The translations under genes were made by a program, and so were the position numbers. The notes under the pieces were generated by a model. It had not been told where the DNA came from. It was given only the letters and a program-made list of their open reading frames with translations, and ran no database searches. From Massospora cicadina (Eukaryota; Entomophthoromycota; Entomophthoromycetes; Entomophthorales; Entomophthoraceae), in contig JAKSZP010006730.1 in the NCBI GenBank assembly GCA_022478985.1, positions 62,001 to 126,000 on the forward strand: 64,000 nt of DNA, given 5' to 3'. Every line of letters starts with the position of its first letter. The first letter of the stretch is position 1. Shown here piece by piece: positions 46,962 through 56,380 of this stretch.

Positions 46962-47805
46962 GTGGCCAAACCATATGCCAAACAAATTATGGACCATGGC
47001 CTTGATCCTCACACTACCTGCTCTTGTGACCTGCCCTCCCTAAAAGATGTACAGGTTGCAATCCCTATGCAGACTCTGGCAGAAAACTTCCCTGAAATAT
47101 GTTCTTGCCTCAAATCACACTTGGAGTCGGGCAACTCTGAATCTATTCACTTAATAAACACTTCTGAACCATACTCTGAGTGTACCTATGCCGATATTGC
47201 TGTCAATAAGGTCCGTTTTTGGGCCATTATTGATAGTGGAGCCCCTTTAAATATCGTCAGCACTAAGTTGGTGAAGAAGTTTGGAATAGCCCCAGATGTT
47301 GCCCACGATCAAGAATATGGCACTGCAGGAACACATACCACCAGAGCTCTTGGGACATATAGTGCCTTGCCTATAAAGAATTGGGTCTATAGTAGTGTCC
47401 GCTCCAGCTATAGTCTTGCCAAATCAGAACTATGAGGTCCTTATTGGCACTGATTTTATGAGAAGATATGGAGTGGTCACTAGCCATAAGGATGATACCT
47501 TAACTATTTTGAATCAAACCATCCCAATTTATTATACAAAAAACGCGAATTTGGGACTAAAGAAGCCTAATCTGTTTTTTAATCTGGCCTATCAAGATGG
47601 AATAATCCCTATCAAATACCATAAATCAAAGCGTCGTGTCAAGGCCTTGCCAACGCAAGTCCATGAGTCTAAGGGAATACCCCTCCGAGCAAACAAGGAG
47701 CTCACTCTGGACTCAGTAATGCAGGCAGTAGTCCCAACTGGGCTAACAATTCAAATCCCAGAAGGACTTTATGGCGAAGTTTTTCAACCGTGGTCCTGAA
47801 CTTGA
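46962..47805 (+). pseudogene. pol: Element G protease (one frameshift)
   Basis: The frame 46962-47435 carries VRFWAIIDSGAPLNIVSTKL. DSGA is the catalytic motif of a retroviral-type aspartic protease, which cuts Gag-Pol. The partner C-terminal motif EVLIGTDFMRRYGV lies in the next frame (47395-47799), so a frameshift near 47390 splits the domain. That second frame continues into the linker to RT. Confidence 0.85.
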
Positions 47806-47817
47806 CTTGAACCTAAT

Positions 47818-49620
47818 GTGGCGCCTGGAATAATTATTCCTGGACATCAAAAAATTAGTGTCCTCTGTGCAAACATGCAGAATCGGCCAATCTTCATCAA
47901 AAGGCACCAGGTGGTTGCCTATCTCCATTTGATCCCTATAACGGAGATTGAATCTTTCCATGATTTTAGAACCCTGGATGAGCTAGGACTTCCTGATGAT
48001 AAGTTGAAATATGCGCATATTGTCCTAACTGTGGCCGATTTAGGGGAACTAAATGATCAGGAAAAGGACCTAGTTTGGGGATTATTCGAGAAATACCATG
48101 AAATATTTGCTAGGGATGATTTTGACCTTGGATGTGTGAGAGGAGTGATCCATATGATAGATACTGAGGACCATTTACCTATCTGATTGAGGCCAATTAG
48201 ACAACTGAAAACTGCTGAAGAAGTCATGTCAAAGGAAATTAAAGAACTTCTTGACCGTGGCATGTTGATGCCATCCAAGAGCCCATGGGCTGCTCTGATT
48301 CTCAATGTAAAAAAGAAAGATGGGAGCAACTGGGTCATTATTGACTACCGGAAGCTTAAATACATTACTAAAAAGGATTCCTACCCTCTTCTGCGAATTG
48401 ACGATGCACTAGACAGGCTTGGAGGTGCAAAGTTCTTCTCAGCAATGGATTTAATTAGTGGTTATTGAAAAAATGATCTGCCCAAAGCTGAGCGAGAAAA
48501 ATGCGCCATTATTACCCAAGAGGGGTTATTTCAACCAACAAGGATGCCCCAAGGACTCTGCAATGCTCCAGCAACCTTCCAGAGAGCAATGGACACCATA
48601 CTGGGTGATCTTAAATTGTCATGTGTACTAGTATACCTAGATGATATAAATGTATTCAGTCGTACCTTTGATGAACATCTGGAACACCTGGAAGAGGTTT
48701 TCAAGAGGTTAGCGGCTGCAAACTTGAAGATCAAGCCCAGGAAGTGTTAATTCTTTAAGGACCAGCTGGAATACCTTGGGTTTGTAATTAATAAGGAAGG
48801 TCTTCGGCCACAACTAGCCAAATTGAAAGCAATATCTAAGATGAAGAGGCCCAAATCCAAGCGAGATATTCAAGTATTTTTGGGCATGATTGGGTATTAT
48901 CGCCAATTTATTGCTGACTTTGCTCAAATTGGAGAACCTTTATTTTATCTACTTAAGGATAAGATCTCTTTTGTTTGGAATTCGGCCTGTCAGGAGGCAT
49001 CTGACCAGCTTCGTTTGGCCCTAATAGTCATACCAGTAGTGCGCTATCCTGACTTTGACTGAGAATTCATTGTTCAGACTGATGCGTCATTACCAGCAAT
49101 TGGAGCCGTTTTGTCCCAAGTCAGAGAAGATGGCGAAGAGCACCCAGTAGCTTATGCTAGTCAGACCCTAAATGCCCATAAAAGAAATTATACTGTAACA
49201 GAAAGAGAGTGTTTGGCTGTTATATATGCCTATAAACAGTTCCGAGTATACCTTCATGGAGTGCATTTCACCGTGGTTACTGATCATGCATCCCTAAGCT
49301 GGCTTAATAATCTGAAGGAGCCAGAAGGACGTTTGGCTTGCTGGGCACTTAAGTTGCAGGCTTATGACTATGCCATTAAGCACCGGGCTGGTGCTAAGCA
49401 TCAGAATGCAGATTGTTTGTCCCATCTGCCCATTATAGCAACTCTCTGCCAGCTGGCGGATGCCTTGTTCCAGAAAATGGTTAATGGGACTTTTGCCAAT
49501 GAACCCAAACAAGTGCAGAAAATGCTCTCCAAATTAAGAAAGGATACCCAGACTGAAAAAGGAGTCTTATTCAAAGTGATTGATGGAAAGAAATATATAT
49601 TTCCACAACCCTTGGCTTGA
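47818..49620 (+). pseudogene. pol: Element G reverse transcriptase and RNase H
   Basis: One frame spans the region with isolated stops. The linker (47818-48186) has APGIIIPGHQKISVLC and FEKYHEIFARDDFDLG. RT begins about 48187: RPIRQLKTAEEVMSKEIKEL, MLMPSKSPWAALI, VIIDYRKL, SAMDLISGY, then TGA where Trp is usual, MPQGLCNAPATFQRAMD, and the intact polymerase box VYLDDINVFS. RNase H (49060-49440) retains VQTDASLPAIGAVLS, ERECLAVIYAYKQF, VTDHASLSWL and HQNADCLSHLP. The stops are TGA at 48184, TGA at 48466, TAA at 48748, TGA at 49060 and TGA at 49618. Three of these stand where related proteins have Arg or Trp. Confidence 0.92.
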
Positions 49621-50668
49621 GCAGATCTAATTTTGGCTGCTCATAAGGATACTGGTCATGGAGTCTTTAAGAAAACCAAGGAGCAGCTTAAGCAAAATTA
49701 CTATTGAGAATAAATGCATTTTGACATCCATGAAACTTTGAGCTGTTGCCAAGAGTTTCAAGGTGAAAAACCCTTCCAAAAAGCTACTTCATACCAGCTT
49801 GTTCAGCCCAAATTTGCTTAGCACACTATATCTATAGATGTGGTTGGACCCCTCCCAATTAGCAATGTGAAAGCCAAATATATTATTGTGGCAGTTAATC
49901 ACGTAAAAAAGTGGGTTGAAGCCAGGGCTATTTGGGACTTAGGAGCCTCAACAACTGCTATATTTAACTTGGAGCAAGTTATTCATCAGCACAGATGTCC
50001 TCAATTTATATTGACAGATAATGGCACAAATTTCACTGCGGTTATTCTCCAGAAGCTTAATGAATTAATGGGGTGCGTGGTGTTCTGTCAACTCCATAAC
50101 ATCCAGAGACAAACGGTGCAATAAAACGAGTTAATGGAACACTTATCAATATCCTAAGGGAGCTGACTTCTCAGAAGCCCTCCAAATGGAGCACATTTCT
50201 CAGTTTGGCCATTTTTGCCTACAACATCTCTTATCATTCAGCCATAAAAATGTCTCCATTCCAACTTCTGTATGGGAAGCATCCAGCCTTACCACCATTG
50301 TTGTATTCTTTATTACAAGAACCCCAGGAGTTGAGCTATTCTCAGTATGTCAAGAGGCTTGCAGAGATCTTAATTAAGCTGCAAGCCCAGGCTTTTGATA
50401 ACTTCAAACTTCATAAGGCCCAACATGAAAAAGATCAAAAAACCCAATACAATCTGCCTGAATTCGCTGTGGGTGATGAAGCATTATTTTGTAATACCCA
50501 TGGTTAGGGCCATATTCACAAGTTAAATCACATTTGGGTTAGTCCATTCAAAGTTATTAAGAAGACCTCAAACTTTTCTTACACTATTAAAAAGAAAAAA
50601 ATTTTGGGTCATATATATAATTGAGTCCATGCTAAATTCCTAAGGAAGTTTAAAAAGTGGCCCAATTA
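49621..50668 (+). pseudogene. pol: Element G integrase (catalytic Glu lost)
   Basis: A zinc-region remnant (HKDTGHGVFKKTKEQL, then HFDIHET) lies at 49640-49740. The core reads TISIDVVGPLPI (49826), with the first Asp, and FILTDNGTNFTA (50008), with the second Asp. A frameshift near 50095 leads to HPETNGAIKRVNGTLI. There Lys (codon 50124-50126, AAA) replaces the catalytic Glu of the VER motif seen in elements A and K. The tail continues as AYNISYHSAIKMSPFQLLYG (50205 on), VGDEALFCNTHG, a GPF/Y-like VSPFKVIKK, and ends VHAKFLRKF near 50650. No chromodomain follows. Confidence 0.87.
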
Positions 50669-50880
50669 GAAGAGAAAAATTTTAATATAAGCATATATAA
50701 TTAATTGAAACTAATAGTTATGTGAAAGATTAATAATAAAAAGAGAAAAATAGTATATACTTATGCAAAAAAAATTTCTATCATCTATATACATAGTAAA
50801 AAAAGAGGATAAGATTTTATATTTTAAGTAATAAGAAAACTATAAATTTTAATAAATAAAACGAATTATAATACTCAGTT
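50669..50880. other. AT-rich linker after G pol
   Basis: This is very AT-rich with no ORF. It separates the integrase end from the GC-richer 3' segment. A purine run CGAGGGGGAGG at 50881-50891, followed by TGACTCAG, resembles a second polypurine tract. Confidence 0.5.
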
Positions 50881-50911
50881 TCGAGGGGGAGGTGACTCAG
50901 AACCTGAACTT

Positions 50912-51998
50912 TCATCTTTGCGCGCCAATTTGGCCCAGTCTAGTTGCTGGGTGACAAGAAAAAGGGCTGTAATGGTATAGATCTAGATGTGCCGCGCACT
51001 CATTGAAGATGACTCCCAGCAAACAATGGGGAGAGGAGGCACAAACCCATTTATAGTTACCCAATTGAGCCCACAAATTGGGTGGGAAACATGCGCCCAA
51101 GAGAAGACAGTCAACTAGGAAATCAGTTTGATACTGATAAATTTCCAGGGTCAACAATCTAACACAATAAACCTAGGTTTTCCACCACTTGATTAGAGGG
51201 GGAACATGCAACAAATGACCTGAAGGCATCCAGTTGAGGAAAAAGTGCATAAGATGGCTGACTACGGCCATCCTGGAGAGGTATTCATCAGCGTTATCCT
51301 GATGAAGGGCCTCAAAAGCTGCCCAAATGGCCGAGCAAAAACGAATATCTTGAACGTCATGGGTATTCAAACCCAAAGAGGAAGCAAAATCAGGCCAATT
51401 CTCAAGTGGCTCAGACCAGGAACCAAGGACCTCCTTCACAAAGCTGTCAACCTGAACAAACTCTTGAGGTTGAACAGAAGTATCTTCAGCCAACAAAAGA
51501 CAAATGGGGTTATAAAGACAATCATATTCAGCCCAAGTTTTGCTGAGCAGTTGGCCTTGATGAGAATAGTTGGCTGACCCCAGCAGTGCACCGTAGTTTA
51601 GGCCATTAGGAAATGGCCAAGTACAAAGAGAAACTCTGCCAAAGATTGCCATCTCAATAAACTAGCTGGAGCAAAAAGGTTGGCTCTCTCAGATCAAAAG
51701 AGCGGCCAAAGTTGTCTGCTGTGACAGTTGTGGAAGCATGTGACCTGAGCTCATACCCTATCAATCCTTGAGTAGGATCCACAACTTGGACAACTTCCTC
51801 CTCAATGATGGTTTTGGGCTAAGTTAACATCATAACAGTCAGCACAGGAAAAAGCTGGCCCAACTCTGCTGCCCAGAGTGAGCCCAAAAACAAATTCATA
51901 TGCATGGTTCTGGGCAGATGAGTAAACTGATGCCGCTGTTTGGGCTTGAGGGAAGTGATAAAATTGTGGTATGCAGGTGATTAGCTGTTTTCAGACAT
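50912..51998 (-). pseudogene. Antisense accessory ORF in the 3' region of G
   Basis: On the strand opposite to gag-pol, a coding-like stretch of about 360 codons runs from ATG at 51998 (MSENS) to the stop at 50912. The first part, 51998 to about 51660, has three stops and includes FTHLPRTMHMNLFLGSLWAA and EEEVVQVVDPTQGLIGYEL. After one frame change, 51652-50912 is a single frame with only one TAG at about 51173. It reads WSEPLENWPDFASSLGLN, FCSAIWAAFEALHQDNADEY, then WAQLGNYKWVCASSP. Composition is protein-like and the DNA is less AT-rich than the flanks. I do not recognise a family. It lies between integrase and the polypurine tract, where antisense extra ORFs are known in some plant Tat/Ogre-type gypsy elements. 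A captured host fragment is the alternative. Confidence 0.6.
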
Positions 51999-52040
51999 TG
52001 TAAATAAATTTGGGAAAATTCAGGGTTTATATTCCAGTCA

Positions 52041-52051
52041 AGTGGGGGAAA
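52041..52051 (+). other. Element G polypurine tract
   Basis: AGTGGGGGAAA directly precedes TGTTAGA, the start of the 3' LTR. Confidence 0.88.
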
Positions 52052-53410
52052 TGTTAGATTTTGATGGTTGACTCAAAATAAACCCTTTGAGAAAACCATC
52101 AATGCTGATATATTTACTTCCATTGATGAATCCTTTGATTCTCCCAACTTATCTGCATAATTTGATAAGTCAGATTCACCTCATAACTGCTCTAATTGCA
52201 TTTTAGGTACTAATTATCATAGCTAATAATAGCTATGACATTATATTATGGCCAATTATGGGTACACTTGGGTGCAAAGTGGTCCCACAGCATTAACTAA
52301 ATTGCACCTCCTAAATTAGTACATTAATCTTAATGCACTAAGGTGGAAGTTGGGTTCAATTTAATAAAATTGATTTTTAAGTACTTAAACATAGATGTCC
52401 TGATTATGGGCATACTTAGTGCTATTGAGAGGCCTGCTGACGTCCCAAATTGGGGTGTGTCATCTTTTATAATCAAATAACTTTTATTCCCCATTTATTA
52501 TTAGATATCGAGCTATGATGTAGCTCTAATTGGGAAGATTTTGATGTTGAGTTCAAAACCCAAAGTTGTCCCGATTATGGGCATAATTAGTGCTATTGAG
52601 AGGCCTGCCAACATGAGTGGGACCATCTAGTACTAAAAAAAGAGAGGCCTGCTGACATCCCAAATTGGGGTGCATCACCTTTTATGATCATATATTTTTT
52701 ATTTCCTATTTATTGTTAGATGTCAAGTTATGATGTAGCTCTAATCAGGAAGATTCTAATGTTGAGTTCAAAACCCAAAGTTGTCCCAATTATGAGAATA
52801 AAATTGCCTCCAATCAGGCTGAAATGATTGTTATTTTTAGTCAATTCATGGGCCAAATTGACTTGGGGATTTTTCATAATTATTGCCATGACCAGCAGAG
52901 GATTAGCATAATATGAATGAACTCATCTAATAGATGAGTTCAGCCAGGAGATGCCCGAGAGGTATATAATACCAGCGTCTGGCTGCTTAATAAAACATCA
53001 ATTAATCATCATTTACTAGTTTATTGATCATTAATAACTACTGTCGCTTAGTTTATTAATAATTATCCATCTGTCATCTGTCAGATATCTGTATTTGTCA
53101 CCATTACATCTATATTAGATAGTTGTGTGTGTTTATTCTTCCCTAAGAGAAGTATATAGTTGCCTGGTGGAGAAGTAGTCCCAATTATAGAGGAATAATT
53201 CCCTGATTTTGTACAAAGACAGAAGGTCTTGTATTTGTTGGTGCCAGTAGACTTAAGAACAGTGAGTATACCAGAGTTATTGGCTATTATTGAGGGTTAT
53301 TGGAGAATCTAATTTCTGATTACAAGCAGGAGTTCCATTTGAAAAGCGAGTTTATATCCTCAATATTTGATAAGTTATTTTAGCTTGCACCATCAGCTGA
53401 AAACTTAACA
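52052..53410 (+). repeat. Element G 3' LTR
   Basis: It is collinear with the 5' LTR except for a 44-bp insertion at about 52598-52641, flanked by the 11-bp direct repeat GAGAGGCCTGC. The end is CTTAACA, followed by the CTCAT duplication. Confidence 0.93.
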
Positions 53411-55589
53411 CTCATGACTCTAAGATAATACTGGATGTTGACCAGCAGTAGAGCGTCCCCATTCTACTGCTGAGGCTCTTTCCCTGTTTTTATCCTCATG
53501 AAAGGTCATAAGGTTTACCCCATGGCGTTGCTTAGGGAAGGAGCATCATAATGCCCCTTAGATTTTCAGATCCAACAAGCTATATCAATTATATTGCAGC
53601 AAACTCTGAAATTTCCGTATTAGTGAGGAATCTCTCTGTGGTTCCTCTACCACTTTCATTAATTTGTGGGAGCTGGTTGGGTTGGGCTTCCACATTAGGT
53701 GGTCCAAATGTAACTTCACACCTCTTCAGGTTTTAATCTTAAATGGTGTATCTATATCATCCACAACCTTTGGAAGCAAGTACGGTACAACTCAGGGTAA
53801 TTCTTGTTGGAATTTTGAAGCGGAACTTGTCATCAAAGCCCTATATAGCTTTAGCACCCAGCAGTACATGAGCATCATAGGTAATTGGTCAGCAATCTCA
53901 AAATTTAGTTTTGTTCTTGAACTGAATGGTCATAAGTTCAGCCTTCTGAGCGGCCATGCATTTTTAGATCTGAACTCTCTTAAAACCCATTTTCCATATC
54001 AACAAAGGCCCAATGTCCATAGGTAAGTAGGGCATTATTAGATCTTAAACTGGTTATATAAACGGTTAATCATGGTAGTGACTTTAAAAAGGTCATAGGC
54101 CACGTTCATGGTCATCTTGAACTTTTCTAGAATGGTTGCACATTTCCATGCTTTTCAAATTTAGGAATATTAATTGGATTAAAATGTTGGAATCCTGGAT
54201 AGAAACTTCCTGATCTGGACGTCACTGGTGCAGTACTAACCTGAGGCCCTGGGTTACTAGCATAAGAATGACTCTGTTCAGGAGCTAGCATCTCCACATA
54301 AGGGGCAAAACAAATAGCAAAGTTGATACTTAGTGGGTAGGTCAATGCATTGTTTCCTAAATAGCCTCCTCTTTAAAAGAGTTCTTCTATGAATAGCTCT
54401 AGTTGAGCAAGAGGCATGGTTTGATTAGGGCACCAACATCTACCATCATACAATTCACCTTTGATTCTTTGTTCCCAAGTGATGCGTGGTGGCTCCCCCT
54501 TTTGGGTTGGGCACCACTCGTGCTAAAAAATCTTTTTTTAAGTTCCTCAACCCTCCTGTATCCAAAGTCATTGCTTATTGAATTGTCATAACTCTTGAGA
54601 GCTCTCAACTTATCCTTCAGAATAGCGCACAATCTATTAAATTCATTCTTTTGGTCAGTATCCATGTTAAAAACGTTTTCAGACTCAATGGTATAGCCCA
54701 TTGTTTGACTGGAGAATTTCGCTATCCTTTTGGAGTTCCCAGACTATCCATTTAAGCCCAATATCCCACTGCATGGTTTCTTTTTAAACTATGATCTCTT
54801 TTAACTCAGATAGTGGGTGGTTAGTGGGCTCAATGTTATTTCTCAAGTGCTGTGCGGCCACCTCATCATGTGTTGGGTGTATTAGTTGAGTTCCACAACT
54901 GTCTTGGCCTGTTAAGTGAGTTGTCAGAGTGACTTAGTTCCATCCAACTTCCTCTCTGAGTTGATCAATTTAAATGCATTCTTAGATGACACCACAGTTG
55001 TCCATAGCTTGATATTTTATGATCAATACATTCCAGTTTAATTGATTGATAAGTTTATCCAATTGTGAAATATGCACACTAGGATTGTACTTTACATTAA
55101 TTGCTGACAAATACTATTGAAACTGGTTTTAAGCTCCCATTTGGTTCTCGCAGCACTTCCACATTTTGCTGATTTCTTATATGCTTCTAAAATCAGGGTT
55201 TGGTGGTGAGAAAAAAAGATTATATATGGTGGATTGGAGATACCCAGTAATATATTGCCCATATGGGATAGACTATTAGCTTGCTGTAACACTTGATAGC
55301 TCAGAGAAAAATTATTTTGCTGATTAGCTGGTCCTGATTCTGCTGATAATAAAATAAGGTGGATACTATATCAGATTGTTTTAGCCAAAGAGCCAGAATC
55401 TCCAAAGTAACATTTGTCCATACTGTCTCAGCTGCTCCGCGGTGAACATATAAGTCTTAAAGCTCTTAAACCAAGGGTAGTTTTAAATTTTAACTTCCTC
55501 CAGCGCCATTCAATTAGTAGTAGGAGGGTTGATATAGAAAATGACAGATGGGTTTTTTTCACCATCTCCCTTTCCTGAGTCAGGTCCAT
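53411..55589 (-). pseudogene. gag: Element I gag (broken)
   Basis: The likely start is ATG at 55589 on the minus strand (MDLTQEREMVKK), 37 nt inside the primer-binding site. The N-terminal half is decayed and coiled-coil-like. A better preserved piece is 54399-54701 (DQKNEFNRLCAILKDKLRAL). The capsid core reads INIPKFEKHGNVQPF near 54127-54180, matching LNLPKFDKDGNVYSF of G. The gene is cut at 53411 by the insertion of G and continues at 43205. Confidence 0.72.
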
Positions 55590-55625
55590 TGTAAAGTTTA
55601 GTTTTTTTTATTTTTGCTACTACAG

Positions 55626-55643
55626 CCCCTGTAGTGAGCACCA
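55626..55643 (-). other. Element I primer-binding site
   Basis: The minus strand reads TGGTGCTCACTACAGGGG, the clearest example in the window. It starts 4 nt after the end of the right LTR. Confidence 0.85.
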
Positions 55644-55647
55644 CAAG

Positions 55648-55762
55648 TGTAGCGTGAGGTCCCTTTATGCGCTACATGCGTAAGTTATATTCAACTAATC
55701 TAATTCTTAGCTTTACTGCATAGCGTTACTTAGCAGTAATCTTACTAGTTATTTAGTATATA
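55648..55762 (-). repeat. Element I 5' LTR (right copy), truncated
   Basis: TGTAGCGTGAGGTCCC and the next about 115 bp align with 37549 onward. Similarity to the left LTR fades after TTTAGTATATA, at the putative start of J. Confidence 0.6.
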
Positions 55763-56336
55763 TGTTGGGATTTTAACTATTTTATGCTTCTTTCAGTAGG
55801 TTCCAAATTTAGTGTTTAATCATTCAGGCATAGATGCCATTTTAATTAGCTAGTTTTAATGTGTTTATACTTCCCTATTTTAAGCTCAAAATTACTTCTT
55901 CTTTGACTGATTGATTGATCATTCTTAGATAATTTGATGGCCAACATGTCATAAAGTATTGTGCTGAATCTCCAATAGTTTATTAACATTCCATAGTAAG
56001 TTTCAATTGAATTGCAGAATGAACTCTACAATTAATGGCCTAAGCCATAAGTATTTGTGGCAATTAATACTGTGAAAAAATTGAGTAAAGGCATTTAATT
56101 GCCACTGATAAATTAAATACCCAAATTTTATTTAATATAGTATCTAGTTCAAGAGTACAATTTTTATAGTATTTTTTAGCTTATTGTAGGCAACAGTTGC
56201 TTAAGTAATTTTGATAAAAGGCCCTAACTTTATCTACCTGGACCATTTTTGGTTCAGAGCGCACTTACTGTCTTCAAACAGAAAAGCCTTTTTATTTATT
56301 AAAACATCCGCAACCCTGTGCAGTTGCCACTTTACA
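55763..56336 (+). repeat. Putative element J 5' LTR
   Basis: The right edge is supported by CTTTACA followed by a primer-binding site. The left edge, TGTTGGGATTTT at 55763, is a guess based on where the I LTR similarity stops. No second copy of this LTR was found in the window. Confidence 0.4.
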
Positions 56337-56340
56337 AAAA

Positions 56341-56360
56341 GTAGTGCTCACTACCTGGGG
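56341..56360 (+). other. Element J primer-binding site
   Basis: GTAGTGCTCACTACCTGGGG lies 4 nt after the LTR end. It differs from the element I form by TAG for TGG and by a CT in the ACAGG part. Confidence 0.7.
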
Positions 56361-56380
56361 CTTCTGAGCAAATTAACTCA

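Larger units (their letters stand above)
43206..53410 (+). mobile_element. Element G: best preserved Ty3/gypsy element
   Basis: This is a 10,205-bp + strand element with LTRs of 1327 bp (43206-44532) and 1359 bp (52052-53410). Perfect CTCAT target duplications lie at 43201-43205 and 53411-53415. It has a primer-binding site, gag, protease, RT, RNase H, integrase, a 1.4-kb 3' segment with an antisense ORF-like region, and a polypurine tract. It is inserted between gag and protease of element I. Most of pol stays in one frame, broken mainly by single stops, so it is a relatively recent insertion. Confidence 0.93.
37549..55762 (-). mobile_element. Element I: gypsy element split by G and a solo LTR
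   Basis: The left (3') LTR starts at 37549 and the right (5') LTR starts at 55648. Internal coding on the minus strand runs gag (55589 to 53411), is interrupted by G, continues with protease (43205-42600), is interrupted by an E-related LTR, and then RT, RNase H and integrase (41160-38200). Gag lies to the right of G and protease to its left, and the CTCAT duplication of G falls between them, so both sides belong to one element. Without the insertions I spans about 6.6 kb. The right LTR seems to be cut by element J near 55763. Confidence 0.75.

Noticed and set aside
47800..49706. TGA codons as tryptophan (mitochondrial-type code)
   Set aside because: Some TGA positions fit Arg (CGA) rather than Trp, and TAA and TAG stops plus frameshifts also occur. 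The nested LTR elements are nuclear in character.
51245..51577. Plus-strand 110-codon frame in the 3' region of G
   Set aside because: The antisense frame over the same bases is longer, continuous with neighbours and more protein-like.
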